Source: UBA5364 sp050259235 (GTDB lineage: Bacteria; Bacillota_I; Bacilli_A; RF39; UBA660). From it: DNA of 64,000 nt. The notes below the pieces were generated by a model. It was given only the letters and a program-made list of their open reading frames with translations, did no database searches and was not told where the DNA came from. Within the stretch, counting starts at the first letter, position 1, and each line of letters opens with the position of its first letter. Below are positions 50,404 through 59,782 of this stretch, piece by piece. The translations under genes were made by a program, and so were the position numbers. Location of the stretch: contig JBLNAG010000002.1 in assembly GCA_050259235.1 (NCBI GenBank), positions 186,001 through 250,000 of the forward strand, in the 5' to 3' direction.

Positions 50404-51414
50404 TTATTCAAAATAATCAATTTTCATATTCTTTTTAACTCTTTTCATTACTTCAGAAGCTTTCTTTCTAGCTTTTTCTGTACCTTCAATTAGTATCTTG
50501 TTAACTATTTCAGGATGTTCTTCATAGTACTTTCTTTTCTCTTGAATTGGTTTTAAGAACTCTATCATATTAGCAATAAGTTCTTTCTTACAATTCACAC
50601 ATCCTCTAGATCCATTTTTGCATTCATCTGTAATTGTTTCTAAATTGTCCTTGCTAAGCAATTTATGATAGTAATATACCATACATACATCAGGATTAGC
50701 AGGATCATCTTTTTTAATCTTATTTTTATCCGTTACAGCATTCATAACCTTAGCACTTATTTCTTCAGGAGTATCTGCTAAATAAATAGCATTACCTAAA
50801 CTCTTACCCATTTTTTCATTACCATCTAATCCTTTAATTCTTGGACTAGAACTTAATAAATGTTCTGGTTCAATTAAAGTATCACCATAAGTACTATTAA
50901 ATTTTCTTACAATTTCTCTAGTTTGCTCTAAAACAGGTAATTGATCTTCCCCTACTGTGACTAATGCCCCATCAAAAGCAGTTATATCCGCAGCTTGACT
51001 TACTGGATAACCTAAGAAGCCATAAGTAACCCCTTCTCCTTTAGCCCCAAATAAGCCTTTCTTTTGACTTATTTCGCTTTTTACAGTAGGGTTGCGATAT
51101 AATCTAGAAATAGTTACTAAATTTGAATAGAACACCGTTAATTCCGCAATTTCAGGTATCATTGATTGAATAAAAATAACTGATTTCTCTGGGTCAATTC
51201 CCACTGATAAATTATCAATTGCAACTTCTCTAATATTATTTCTTACTTTTTCAGGGGCATTGAAATTATCAGTCAAAGCTTGAACATCCGCAATAATTAC
51301 ATAAGTATTATATTTATCTTGCAGTTCAACTCTATTTTTTAATGATCCAAAATAATGTCCTAAATGTAATCTTCCCGTTGGACGATCACCAGTTAATATA
51401 TTTTTCTTTTCCAT
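50404..51414 (-). CDS. trpS: Tryptophan--tRNA ligase
   Basis: Class I aminoacyl-tRNA synthetase of 336 residues. The HIGH-type motif is RLHLGHYFG (about residue 17), and the KMSKS-type motif is NEKMGKSLGN (about 200). GYPVSQAADI and VGEDQLPVLE are the tryptophan-pocket segments. CKNGSRGCVNCKKEL near residue 270 carries three Cys, a possible metal site found in some TrpRS. The leader is only about 100 bases and no T-box structure is recognised in it. ATG at 51414 with AGGAGGAGAT. Confidence 0.96.
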   Translation of the reverse strand: MEKKNILTGDRPTGRLHLGHYFGSLKNRVELQDKYNTYVIIADVQALTDNFNAPEKVRNNIREVAIDNLSVGIDPEKSVIFIQSMIPEIAELTVFYSNLVTISRLYRNPTVKSEISQKKGLFGAKGEGVTYGFLGYPVSQAADITAFDGALVTVGEDQLPVLEQTREIVRKFNSTYGDTLIEPEHLLSSSPRIKGLDGNEKMGKSLGNAIYLADTPEEISAKVMNAVTDKNKIKKDDPANPDVCMVYYYHKLLSKDNLETITDECKNGSRGCVNCKKELIANMIEFLKPIQEKRKYYEEHPEIVNKILIEGTEKARKKASEVMKRVKKNMKIDYFE

Positions 51415-51514
51415 TTTATCTCCTCCTAATTAATATTAAATAATCAGGTACCATCGTTTATACATATTTATCACCTAGAAGAATTATAACACAAAAAAAC
51501 TAGATAATCTAGTT

Positions 51515-52756
51515 TTAATTAATAACGAATAGATATAAAGAAGCTATGAATTCTTTAGGAAATATATACGCTAATCTAAGCAATTCTTTTTGATTACTAT
51601 AATCGCTCATTAAATTATAGATATATTTAATAATAGCTTTACTATTAAATAACTCTTTAAAATCTTTACATTTTATCTTTTTATTAATATATTCCAAACT
51701 GATTGATTCTGAATCCATTAATTTTGTTTTTAATATTCTGTTATACCTATTAATGCCATAAATCATAGTATCATCAATTTCATATACCTTACCTAAATAT
51801 TCTAAATTATCATTTAGTACTTTCATACCTTCACTTTTACTAATGTGATTAATTACTTTATTGAAAATTGGTACTTTAAATACTCCAATAGATTTTTTGC
51901 TAGCTAAAAATTTTTCACAAGTATCAAGAAACTTATTATTTAAAGCTAAATAATTCTTTTCCAAATGATTTTTCTTAAAAGTATATTTATTACCATCTAG
52001 TTGTTTATACACTTTCATCGTATCATTATAACCATATTTTAATGCTTTTCTAGCCAATATTTTATCAAATACTAGGACTGAACCTATCTTATTGCGCGGC
52101 TTTATATAAGTTATATCAATATCTGCTTTACATTTCTTAGTAATTCCTGGTGCTTTTAAATCAACAGCAATTATCTCTGTAGCACCTAAATCAATAGCTA
52201 GATTAATAGGCATGTTATCATAATATCCACCATCAATGTATTTTTCATTATCTATATCAGTCTTTTTTAAAGCAGGATAACACGTTCCTGAGGCTAAAGC
52301 ATAGTCTCTTATATTTTTTCCTTTTAATTTTTCTTTTGTCATCATAACCGGTTTTAAAGTTGAAAGATTAAACGTAACTAGTCCGTAATTAATTTTTGAA
52401 CGATAAAATTTTTTTTCATTAAAGATTCTATCAATAAATAAAGCCATTTTATCAGTTTTTGCACCACCATTTTTTATAAATTGACTTGCATACTTTTTAT
52501 AAACTCCCACTAATTCACCAAGCGTATCATGTTTTTTTGGAAAAGGAGTATCATACAAAGAATCAAAGGTAATATTTGACCATAAAAAATAAGTTTTCCA
52601 AAACTCTTTCTGAACCATCATTAAACCATTAATTGCCCCAATAGAAGTTCCCGTCACAATGTCATAATTAATTTCTAATTTTCTTAGGGCTCGCCATACA
52701 CCTATTTGATATGCACCTTTAGCTCCACCACCTGAAAGAACAATTGCTCTTTTCAT
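51515..52756 (-). CDS. Patatin-like phospholipase, copy 2
   Basis: Second patatin, 413 residues, with SGGGAKGAYQIG, nucleophile elbow GTSIG (Ser about 41) and IDGGYYDN with the catalytic Asp. The same C-terminal extension as copy 1 (33005-34243) is present, and whole segments agree (INLAIDLGATEIIAVD; YNDTMKVYK). The two copies thus come from an old duplication. TAGGTGGTAA precedes the ATG. It is divergent from an ABC-type IV membrane protein gene with 77 bases between. Confidence 0.88.
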   Translation of the reverse strand: MKRAIVLSGGGAKGAYQIGVWRALRKLEINYDIVTGTSIGAINGLMMVQKEFWKTYFLWSNITFDSLYDTPFPKKHDTLGELVGVYKKYASQFIKNGGAKTDKMALFIDRIFNEKKFYRSKINYGLVTFNLSTLKPVMMTKEKLKGKNIRDYALASGTCYPALKKTDIDNEKYIDGGYYDNMPINLAIDLGATEIIAVDLKAPGITKKCKADIDITYIKPRNKIGSVLVFDKILARKALKYGYNDTMKVYKQLDGNKYTFKKNHLEKNYLALNNKFLDTCEKFLASKKSIGVFKVPIFNKVINHISKSEGMKVLNDNLEYLGKVYEIDDTMIYGINRYNRILKTKLMDSESISLEYINKKIKCKDFKELFNSKAIIKYIYNLMSDYSNQKELLRLAYIFPKEFIASLYLFVIN

Positions 52757-52799
52757 ATTACCACCTAAACATATTATAGCATAACACTACCTTTTTATG

Positions 52800-52805
52800 A
52801 TATAA
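52800..52805 (+). promoter_or_regulatory. Extended -10 of the CmpB-like gene
   Basis: ATGATATAAT: TATAAT with TG one base upstream, about 28 bases before the ATG at 52834. Confidence 0.5.
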
Positions 52806-52833
52806 TGTTTAAAGATTTGAAATGAGGAAGTAT

Positions 52834-53526
52834 ATGCATAGCTTTATGATTTATTTTTTACTCTTTTTAGCCTATTCTATTATTGGATGGGTTATCGAAA
52901 CTATTTACACAGCTATAACAAAAAGGGAAATAGTAAATAGAGGATTCCTAATTGGTCCATATTGCCCAATATATGGTGTTGGTGCTTTAGTAATGATTGT
53001 ATTACTTAAATCCTATCATCACGATCTATTTGCTTTATTTATAGTATCAGTATTTGTTTGCACAGTAATAGAATATATCACTAGCTATTTAATGGAAAAA
53101 ATATTTAAAGCAAGATGGTGGGACTATAGTGATTTACCTTTTAATATAAATGGTAGAGTATGTCTTCTTAACTCCGTTGAATTTGGTATATTAAGTATTC
53201 TTTTAATTAAATATGTTAATATCTTTATTTCAGACTTTATCTATAATATGCCTGATCTTATTAGAGCAATCCTTTTTGGATTCTTCTTAGGAATATTTAC
53301 TTTAGATATAATTATCTCAGTCAATATAATTAATAAAATTAAAATGACTGTTATTAATATTAAAAAAGATCATACAGGTGAAATAAATGAAAAAGTTATG
53401 CGAATATTAATCGAAAAATCATACTTATTTAAACGTATTTTCGCAGCTTTTCCTAATATTAGATCAATAATTAAAAAAGCTCCTAGATTTAAATTATTAA
53501 GAAGAAATAAAAAAAACTATAATTAA
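52834..53526 (+). CDS. Putative ABC-type IV membrane protein (CmpB family)
   Basis: Membrane protein of 230 residues with about five transmembrane segments. The conserved pattern YSIIGWVIETIYTAI, then NRGFLIGPYCPIYGVGAL and KARWWDYSDLPFNINGRVCL, defines the CmpB-like (ABC_trans_CmpB) family. The name is historical; transport is unproven and no ATPase gene adjoins it. The long basic C-terminus (SIIKKAPRFKLLRRNKKNYN) is cytoplasmic. The start is the ATG at 52834 with GAGGAAG upstream; an ATG 12 bases earlier would place that site inside the gene. Confidence 0.85.
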   Translation: MHSFMIYFLLFLAYSIIGWVIETIYTAITKREIVNRGFLIGPYCPIYGVGALVMIVLLKSYHHDLFALFIVSVFVCTVIEYITSYLMEKIFKARWWDYSDLPFNINGRVCLLNSVEFGILSILLIKYVNIFISDFIYNMPDLIRAILFGFFLGIFTLDIIISVNIINKIKMTVINIKKDHTGEINEKVMRILIEKSYLFKRIFAAFPNIRSIIKKAPRFKLLRRNKKNYN

Positions 53527-53536
53527 TATAGTTTTT

Positions 53537-54808
53537 TTATTTAGCTTCCAATACATTAAATGATAAATTCTTATTAAATTCATATTCACTATTTGTTAAT
53601 AATGTTTTAACACCTGTTTGATCACTAAAATACTTTAAGTCATTGCCATCTATAAAATATATATAATCTTTTACATAAACAATTCTATCAATATTTTTAG
53701 TATCAAATAAATATGTTAACACCTTTTCATTTTGTATATTAGCACGATATACTTCATAATGATCATCAACTTTTTTATAGAAATAATAGTAACCAGATAA
53801 TTTATTGCCTTCTTTATCCGCTCTAGCATAATTAGTATTAGAATAATCATCATAAGTAAATAATGGTTTATATTTTAATATATCGTCAACTGTTACTTTT
53901 ACCCATTTTCCTTTGTCTAAATGTCTTATCTTAGTATCTTTATTACCTACTTCTAAAATACTTCCCTTAGCTGTATTAATTTCATATTGAATACCATGAT
54001 CAATATCAAATAAATATAACGAATCATCAACTGTTCCTTGTATATAACTATTGAAAGATATTTCATAATAAGTTTGAATAGAGTTAAGTTTATTTGCTTT
54101 TATATCAGTATAATAGAATTTAGAAATAGTATCAACGTTATCATAGTTAGCAGTAACATAATAATTATTAACATAACCTTCAACTTTTCTTTGATATGCA
54201 TCATTTACAAACATTCCTAAATCAAAAATTCCTTTAGTGTTATTTTTATTAATTGTGTATATACCACGATAATATGTAACACCAATAAAGTGATCCTTAA
54301 TCATATTATCCTTATATAAATTTATTGTTCCCTCAGATATAGATGATTCTTTAGAATCGTTCCAAGCACTTACTTTATAGCTTTCTAATGGTATATCATT
54401 AACAAATTTATTTAAGCCTTCATTACCATGAATATTATGGTAATAAGTAATTAAATCATCCTTTAAGCACATAACGTCAAACAAAATAGTATTACCTTTA
54501 AATATTGGTAAAATACAATCGTATTCATCATCGTTATAGTATTTTACTTCTTTCAAAACATACCCATTTCTATTGAAATCATGGAATGTTTGAAAAGAGA
54601 AAATCTTATCATTAACAGTAACATTAAAATAATAATTACTTATTTCATCTTTATAATTGGTAACGTATTTTTCATTGACTAAAATAGTAGTATCTCCATC
54701 TTTTAAATCATAAGAAATCTCATGACCATTACCAAAATAATTAAATGCAAATTGTATTGCAAAGTAAACTAAGAATAAAAAGACTAATAACAAAAATAAT
54801 TTTTTCAT
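53537..54808 (-). CDS. Hypothetical membrane-anchored protein (423 aa)
   Basis: Not recognised. An N-terminal hydrophobic segment (about 3-24, LFLLLVFLFLVYFAIQFAF) acts as signal-anchor, and about 395 residues lie outside. Repeated Tyr-Asp-rich strands (YYFYKKVDDHYEVYRANIQ; DYIYFIDGNDLKYFSD) and the overall spacing suggest a beta-propeller or repeated beta blades, like proteins with DUF5050-type propellers, but no family is assigned. GGAGGTAAA precedes the ATG. It is convergent with the CmpB-like gene, ten bases apart. Confidence 0.62.
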   Translation of the reverse strand: MKKLFLLLVFLFLVYFAIQFAFNYFGNGHEISYDLKDGDTTILVNEKYVTNYKDEISNYYFNVTVNDKIFSFQTFHDFNRNGYVLKEVKYYNDDEYDCILPIFKGNTILFDVMCLKDDLITYYHNIHGNEGLNKFVNDIPLESYKVSAWNDSKESSISEGTINLYKDNMIKDHFIGVTYYRGIYTINKNNTKGIFDLGMFVNDAYQRKVEGYVNNYYVTANYDNVDTISKFYYTDIKANKLNSIQTYYEISFNSYIQGTVDDSLYLFDIDHGIQYEINTAKGSILEVGNKDTKIRHLDKGKWVKVTVDDILKYKPLFTYDDYSNTNYARADKEGNKLSGYYYFYKKVDDHYEVYRANIQNEKVLTYLFDTKNIDRIVYVKDYIYFIDGNDLKYFSDQTGVKTLLTNSEYEFNKNLSFNVLEAK

Positions 54809-54868
54809 TTTTACCTCCGTAGACTATATATAAATTATATATAAAAATTCAAACTTTTTCAAGTGCTA

Positions 54869-54896
54869 AAAAAGGAAAGAATTTTCTTTCCTTTTT
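54869..54896 (-). terminator. Terminator of the secA-thioredoxin-PH transcript
   Basis: AAAGGAAAG / CTTTCCTTT with a 6-base loop and T run, at the stop of the gene ending at 54895. Confidence 0.75.
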
Positions 54897-55338
54897 ATTT
54901 ATCTCCTAATTTAGGATATTTTTTCTTTTCACGCATCATATATTCAGTAATTTCTGTTTCAATTTCAGTTAACGCTTCTCTTTGAATATGAGATAATATA
55001 ACAACTTCTTTTACTGTATCAATATTAACATTTCCCCAAATAAGACCCATTTTTAAATTCAAGTCATTAAACATATCTGGAGTAATAGCGGTATAAAAAT
55101 ATCCAAATAATAATCTTTTCTGACCTAATAAAATTCTTTTATTAGTTAAAGCAATAACATAAGTTGAAATAATATCAAAAGGGTTATCATTTTTTTGAGC
55201 TGCAAAAGCAAATTTTACTACTTCCCCTGGATTTAGATGCATATCAACAATTTTACAATGTTGCCATAATCTCCAACTAATAGTCCAAGGATATTTTCTT
55301 TTAAATTCTTTTACTTTAGCATATAATGGAGTTCTCAT
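54895..55338 (-). CDS. PH-like domain protein
   Basis: Cytoplasmic protein of 147 residues. The centre, PGEVVKFAFAAQ followed by YVIALTNKRILLGQKRLLFGY, is the usual beta-strand pattern of bacterial PH (bPH/YvbH-like) domains, in which LTNKRILL is the best conserved strand. Ligand unknown. It follows the double-thioredoxin gene by 17 bases and has GGGGGTAAT before the ATG, so it is the last gene of a unit beginning with secA. Confidence 0.65.
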   Translation of the reverse strand: MRTPLYAKVKEFKRKYPWTISWRLWQHCKIVDMHLNPGEVVKFAFAAQKNDNPFDIISTYVIALTNKRILLGQKRLLFGYFYTAITPDMFNDLNLKMGLIWGNVNIDTVKEVVILSHIQREALTEIETEITEYMMREKKKYPKLGDK

Positions 55339-55354
55339 AAATTACCCCCTAACT

Positions 55355-56146
55355 CTATTTAATGAAACCATTGTCTTTTAAGAATTTAACATAGTTTTCT
55401 TTAGTATCAGCACCATTAACATTTGCTACAACTTTTTTATTTTCGACAACTACCATTAAAGGAGTTCCCCATTCATTTTCATTAAGGAATGCTAATGAAT
55501 TACCAAATTCTTCACTTTGTTCTTCTTTTAAATATGATAAGTTAAAGTAATTAATTTTAACATTGTATTCTTTTGCTATTGCAAATAGACTTGGACGAGC
55601 TGATTCACATGCGCTGCAGCCCATTTGACCGAATACAATTACTTCCTTAGTATTACTATTTAGTAAATTTTTATAATCATCATAACTAATATAATTTAAC
55701 GGAGCTTTAGCAGAAGCATCAATTAATTCATTCTTTTGTAAGAATGTAAATAATGTATCTTCTGGCATAAATCCTTGATTCTTATCAACTACTTTTCCAT
55801 CTTGCACTATTGCAACATAAGGAGTACCAAATTCTGAAGCATTAATACCTAATTTTTTAAATATTTCATCTAATTGAGTAGAGCTAATTTCATCTGTATT
55901 AATATATGTGTAGTCAATATCATAAAGTGTGTCAAAATCTTTTAACTCAGGTGAGAAAAGTTGACAATAACTACAAGTATCTCTTCCTACATATATCATA
56001 TTTTTTTCTGCCTTTTCAAAAGCTGTATAAAACTTATCCATTACTTCTTCTGTTTTCTTATTATTAACATAAGAAACAATTGGTATAATCAAAGCTACTA
56101 CTGCAATAAAAATACCCACGATCATTATTTTTTTATTTTCATTCAT
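55355..56146 (-). CDS. Membrane-anchored protein with two thioredoxin domains
   Basis: Protein of 263 residues: a membrane anchor at about 7-27 and then two thioredoxin folds outside the membrane. The first has active site RDTCSYCQ (CxxC near 58-61) and cis-Pro segment FGTPYVAIV; the second has MGCSACES (CxxC near 176-179) and WGTPLMVVV. Two complete redox sites in one chain suggest disulfide relay or reduction at the cell surface. It begins nine bases after the secA stop, so it could serve exported proteins. Tandem thioredoxins of this type have no firm name. Confidence 0.82.
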   Translation of the reverse strand: MNENKKIMIVGIFIAVVALIIPIVSYVNNKKTEEVMDKFYTAFEKAEKNMIYVGRDTCSYCQLFSPELKDFDTLYDIDYTYINTDEISSTQLDEIFKKLGINASEFGTPYVAIVQDGKVVDKNQGFMPEDTLFTFLQKNELIDASAKAPLNYISYDDYKNLLNSNTKEVIVFGQMGCSACESARPSLFAIAKEYNVKINYFNLSYLKEEQSEEFGNSLAFLNENEWGTPLMVVVENKKVVANVNGADTKENYVKFLKDNGFIK

Positions 56147-56155
56147 AAATCTTTC

Positions 56156-58648
56156 CTACTTTCCACAACATTGTTTATATTTTTTTCCACTACCACATGG
56201 GCATAATTCATTACGTCCCACTTTTATAGCTTTTTTAGGTTCTCTTTTTTTAACCTTAGTTGAATCAGTTACAGCCTCACCCTTAAGTACTTGTTCTCTT
56301 TCAGTGTTTTGTCTTATTTCAGCTTTCATTAAATAAATAGTTGCTTGTTTTTCAATATTACTTATTAAATCATCAAACAATTCAAAACCTTCATTAGTAT
56401 AAGCTCTTAATGGATCTTCTTGGGCATATCCTCTTAAATGTATACCTTCTCTTAAGGATGACATTGTATTAATGTGTTCCATCCAATAAGTGTCGATTAC
56501 TCTTAAGTAAATAGCTTTTTCAAATTCATTTTTAATTTCTTCAGGAATACCTTTTAATTTATCATTAAATTCTTTTTCAATTTTCTTATAAATTATTTCG
56601 ATTAATTCCTCATCTTTTTTATCTTTTAAGTCATCTAAATTAATATCTTTCTTTAATAATTCATTGACTGGTTCTAATATTTCCTTGACATCATTATACC
56701 CTAATGAACCTTCAATTGCTACATGACCTAAAACTAAACTTGAAATATAATTTTTAAACATTTCTAGTACAGTATCATGAATAGATTCATTATCCAATAC
56801 TTCATTTCGCTTATCATAAATTATTTCTCTTTGTTGATTAATAACATCATCATATTGTAATAAAGTTTTTCTGATATCAAAGTTATTACCTTCAACTCTC
56901 TTTTGAGCTGATTCAATACTTGCAGAAATCATTTTATTACGAATTGACATATCACCATCAAAGCCAACTCTTTGCAATAAGTTTTTAGCACGATCAGTAC
57001 CAAAGCGAACCATCAAATCATCTTCAAATGATACACAGAATTGTGAGAATCCTGGGTCACCTTGACGTCCAGAACGACCTCTTAATTGGTTATCTATACG
57101 TCTAGATTCATGTCTTTCTGTTCCAATAACAGCAAGTCCACCAAGTTCCTTTACACCTTCACCTAGTTTAATATCCGCTCCACGCCCAGCCATATTAGTA
57201 GCAATGGTAACTGCTCCCATTTGACCAGCTTTAGTAATCATTTCCGCTTCACGAGCATGATTCTTAGCATTTAATACTTCGTGTGGAATATTGATTTTCT
57301 TAAGCATCGAACTAATTAATTCACTAGTTTCAACTGCTACTGTACCAACTAAGATTGGTTGTCCAGTTGCATGTCTTTCTTTTATTTCATTGATTATAGC
57401 TTTATATTTACCTTTTTTAGTAGCAAATATCAAATCGCCAAAATCTTTTCTTTGAATTGGTTTATTAGTAGGAATCGTAATAACATACATGTTATAAATA
57501 TCCCTAAATTCTTCTTCTTCAGTTTTAGCAGTACCAGTCATACCAGATAACTTCTTGTACATTCTAAATAAATTTTGAAAAGTAATAGTAGCTAAAGTCT
57601 TTGTTTCTTGTTGAATTTCAACTCCTTCTTTAGCTTCTATTGCTTGATGTAGCCCATCAGAATAAGCTCTACCATGCATCAAACGTCCTGTGAATGGATC
57701 AACGATAACTACTTTTCCATCTTCAACAACGTAATCAACATCTAATTTCATTGCATAATTAGCTTTTAAAGCTTGATTAATATAATGAACAATAATAGTG
57801 TTTTTAATATCATATAAATTATCTAATCCAAACATCTTTTCAGCTTTAGCAATACCTTCAGCATCAAGAGTTACAGCTTTGGTTTTTTCATCATAGATAT
57901 AACCATTATTTTCTTTTAAATTCTTAGCAAAATGATCAGTTTGTACATATAGATTAGCCGATCTCATTGAACCACCAGAAATAATAAGTGGTGTTCTTGC
58001 TTCATCTATTAATACTGAGTCAACTTCATCGACAATAACAAAGTTTAAAGGTCTTTGAACTCTATCACTAGCTCTTACAACCATGTTATCTCTTAAATAG
58101 TCAAATCCTATTTCACTATTAGTTGAATACATAATGTCACAAGCATAAGCAGCTTGTTTTTCAGTATGAGTAAGTTCTCTATAATTTACCCCTACCGTTA
58201 GACCTAAGAAACGGTAAACATCTCCTACATAATGTCCTGAATCTCTACTGGCCAAATACTCATTGACAGTTATAATATGTACACCATCACCAGTTAAAGT
58301 ATTTAAATATGCTGGCATTGTTGCCATCAATGTTTTTCCTTCACCAGTCTTTAGTTCCGCAATATTACCATAATGTAATGCTATCGCACCTAATATTTGG
58401 ACATAAAAAGCCTTTTCCCCTACAACACGATAGGCTGTTTCTCTAACTACAGCAAAAGCTTCAACTAAGACATCTTCAATTGTTTCCCCATTTTTTAGTC
58501 TTTCTCTAAATTCTACTGTTTTAGCTTTTAGCTCTTCATCAGTATATTTACTTATTTCATCATCTAGAGCTAATATCTGATCAGCAATCACTTTGAACTT
58601 TTCTAATTCTTTGTATTCATGATCAAATATTCTTTTTAAAAATTTCAT
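56156..58648 (-). CDS. secA: Preprotein translocase ATPase subunit SecA
   Basis: Motor ATPase of the Sec export pathway, 830 residues and complete. Walker A is GEGKT in LKTGEGKTLMA (about residue 100), the DEVD box is VIVDEVDSVLIDEART, and TNMAGRGADI and RGRSGRQGDPG are the DEAD-like motor motifs. The C-terminal zinc-binding SEC-C motif CPCGSGKKYKQCCG is intact. The order hpf-secA is the usual one in Firmicutes. prfB, which often follows secA, is absent here; a thioredoxin gene takes its place. Confidence 0.97.
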   Translation of the reverse strand: MKFLKRIFDHEYKELEKFKVIADQILALDDEISKYTDEELKAKTVEFRERLKNGETIEDVLVEAFAVVRETAYRVVGEKAFYVQILGAIALHYGNIAELKTGEGKTLMATMPAYLNTLTGDGVHIITVNEYLASRDSGHYVGDVYRFLGLTVGVNYRELTHTEKQAAYACDIMYSTNSEIGFDYLRDNMVVRASDRVQRPLNFVIVDEVDSVLIDEARTPLIISGGSMRSANLYVQTDHFAKNLKENNGYIYDEKTKAVTLDAEGIAKAEKMFGLDNLYDIKNTIIVHYINQALKANYAMKLDVDYVVEDGKVVIVDPFTGRLMHGRAYSDGLHQAIEAKEGVEIQQETKTLATITFQNLFRMYKKLSGMTGTAKTEEEEFRDIYNMYVITIPTNKPIQRKDFGDLIFATKKGKYKAIINEIKERHATGQPILVGTVAVETSELISSMLKKINIPHEVLNAKNHAREAEMITKAGQMGAVTIATNMAGRGADIKLGEGVKELGGLAVIGTERHESRRIDNQLRGRSGRQGDPGFSQFCVSFEDDLMVRFGTDRAKNLLQRVGFDGDMSIRNKMISASIESAQKRVEGNNFDIRKTLLQYDDVINQQREIIYDKRNEVLDNESIHDTVLEMFKNYISSLVLGHVAIEGSLGYNDVKEILEPVNELLKKDINLDDLKDKKDEELIEIIYKKIEKEFNDKLKGIPEEIKNEFEKAIYLRVIDTYWMEHINTMSSLREGIHLRGYAQEDPLRAYTNEGFELFDDLISNIEKQATIYLMKAEIRQNTEREQVLKGEAVTDSTKVKKREPKKAIKVGRNELCPCGSGKKYKQCCGK

Positions 58649-58735
58649 TGTGTCTATCTTCCTTTCACTCTATATAACATTTTATCAAAAAAACATTAAA
58701 AATTAAAGTAAAATTATTGTTCGTTTTGAAAAACA

Positions 58736-59263
58736 TTACTTCGTAGTGATTATGCCGTAGTTACCATCTTTTCTGCGATATAACACACTAATTTCACCAG
58801 TCTTAGAATCATTATAAATAAAGAATTCATGATCTAGTAGATTCATCTGTAAAATAGCTTCCTCTTCACTCATTGGTTTCATTTCAATTGTTTTTCTTTT
58901 AACAATAACATCTTTTTCTTCTTCGACATTAGCTTCATAATCAAATCTAAAACCTAAGGTTTTATTATTACCTTTAGTTTTCATTCTTTTTTTACTCTTA
59001 TGAAGTTGTCTTTCTAATTTATCAGATACTAAATCAATAGCAGCATATAAATCACTATGTTTTTCCTCTCCCCTTAGTATTAATTTACTAACAGGAATTG
59101 TCACTTCAATAACTTGTTCCCTGCCATTTACTTTAATGAGTATATTAGCAGTAATATTGTCCGGATTTTCGAAATACTTATCTAACTTGCCAATCTTCTC
59201 TTCAATATAATTTTTAATTGGTTCAGTAATAGTTACCTTGTTACCACGAATATTAAATTTCAT
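58736..59263 (-). CDS. hpf: Ribosome hibernation promoting factor, long form
   Basis: Long HPF (175 residues) that dimerises 70S ribosomes into inactive 100S particles in stationary phase. The N-terminal HPF/YfiA domain (MKFNIRGNKVTITEPIKNYI ... LRGEEKHSDLYAAIDLV) and the C-terminal dimerisation domain (IVKRKTIEMKPMSEEEAILQ ... YRRKDGNYGII) are both present. It lies 88 bases upstream of secA on the same strand. ATG at 59263 with AGGAGGAT. Confidence 0.96.
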   Translation of the reverse strand: MKFNIRGNKVTITEPIKNYIEEKIGKLDKYFENPDNITANILIKVNGREQVIEVTIPVSKLILRGEEKHSDLYAAIDLVSDKLERQLHKSKKRMKTKGNNKTLGFRFDYEANVEEEKDVIVKRKTIEMKPMSEEEAILQMNLLDHEFFIYNDSKTGEISVLYRRKDGNYGIITTK

Positions 59264-59340
59264 ATAATCAATCCTCCTATAACAATTATATCACGGATAA
59301 TCTCTAACACAAAGATTTTATAAAAATTTATTTAATAAAA

Positions 59341-59365
59341 AAAACGACTACACGAGAGCCGTTTT
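59341..59365 (-). terminator. Terminator overlapping the cold-shock gene stop
   Basis: AAAACGGCT-N7-AGTCGTTTT (one G-T pair) on the minus strand followed by T8; the last codons and the TAG stop of the gene lie inside the hairpin. Confidence 0.7.
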
Positions 59366-59560
59366 GATTTCAACAACATTTTTAGCTTGTAGACCTTTAT
59401 CAGTTCTAACTAATTCAAATTCTACATATTGACCTTCTACTAAGGTTTTATAACCTTCCGAAAGAATAGAAGAATAATGAATAAAAATATCTTCTCCCTC
59501 CTTATATTCAATAAACCCGAACCCCTTTTCATTATTAAACCATTTAACTTTACCTCTCAT
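59348..59560 (-). CDS. cspA: Cold-shock protein
   Basis: A 70-residue CspA-type nucleic-acid chaperone. RNP1 is KGFGFIEY and RNP2 DIFIHYSSI, preceded by GKVKWFNNEK; all aromatic binding residues are visible. It has a short basic/hydrophobic tail (AKNVVEIKTALV). It precedes hpf on the same strand, separated by its own terminator. GGAGATTTGAG precedes the ATG. The leader (59561-59650) contains an inverted repeat but no recognisable cold-shock thermosensor. Confidence 0.95.
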   Translation of the reverse strand: MRGKVKWFNNEKGFGFIEYKEGEDIFIHYSSILSEGYKTLVEGQYVEFELVRTDKGLQAKNVVEIKTALV

Positions 59561-59629
59561 CTCAAATCTCCATTCTAGTAATTGCTTACAATATAATTAT
59601 CTATTAATAGAAACATTTTTTCAAGAAAT

Positions 59630-59648
59630 TCGAACCTTCAAAGTTCGA
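59630..59648. repeat. Inverted repeat upstream of the cold-shock gene
   Basis: TCGAAC-N7-GTTCGA, perfect 6-base arms. It could be an operator or a leader hairpin; it lies between the leftward csp and rightward agrB genes. Confidence 0.35.
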
Positions 59649-59719
59649 CAAAATTTTGTATAAATTCATTTTTTTAATTATATTAAGGATCATAATATAT
59701 ATTCAAACAATAAGAAGGA

Positions 59720-59747
59720 TATAATATGCAAAATTTCACTTTTTGCA
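59720..59747 (+). promoter_or_regulatory. agrB promoter region with inverted repeat
   Basis: TATAAT at 59720-59725, followed by the perfect inverted repeat TGCAAAA-N7-TTTTGCA (59727-59747). No good -35 element precedes the -10, as often with activator-dependent promoters; the repeat would overlap the transcription start. Confidence 0.45.
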
Positions 59748-59782
59748 ATACAAATATGTTAATATTATCTTAAGGTGATAAT

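Noticed and set aside
51415..51514. T-box riboswitch before trpS
   Set aside because: The leader is about 100 bases and shows no specifier loop, T-box sequence or antiterminator pair that I can identify.
59631..59647. CGAAC-N7-GTTCG as a LexA (SOS) box
   Set aside because: The Bacillus-type SOS box needs a four-base spacer; here it is seven. Neither neighbour is a repair gene.
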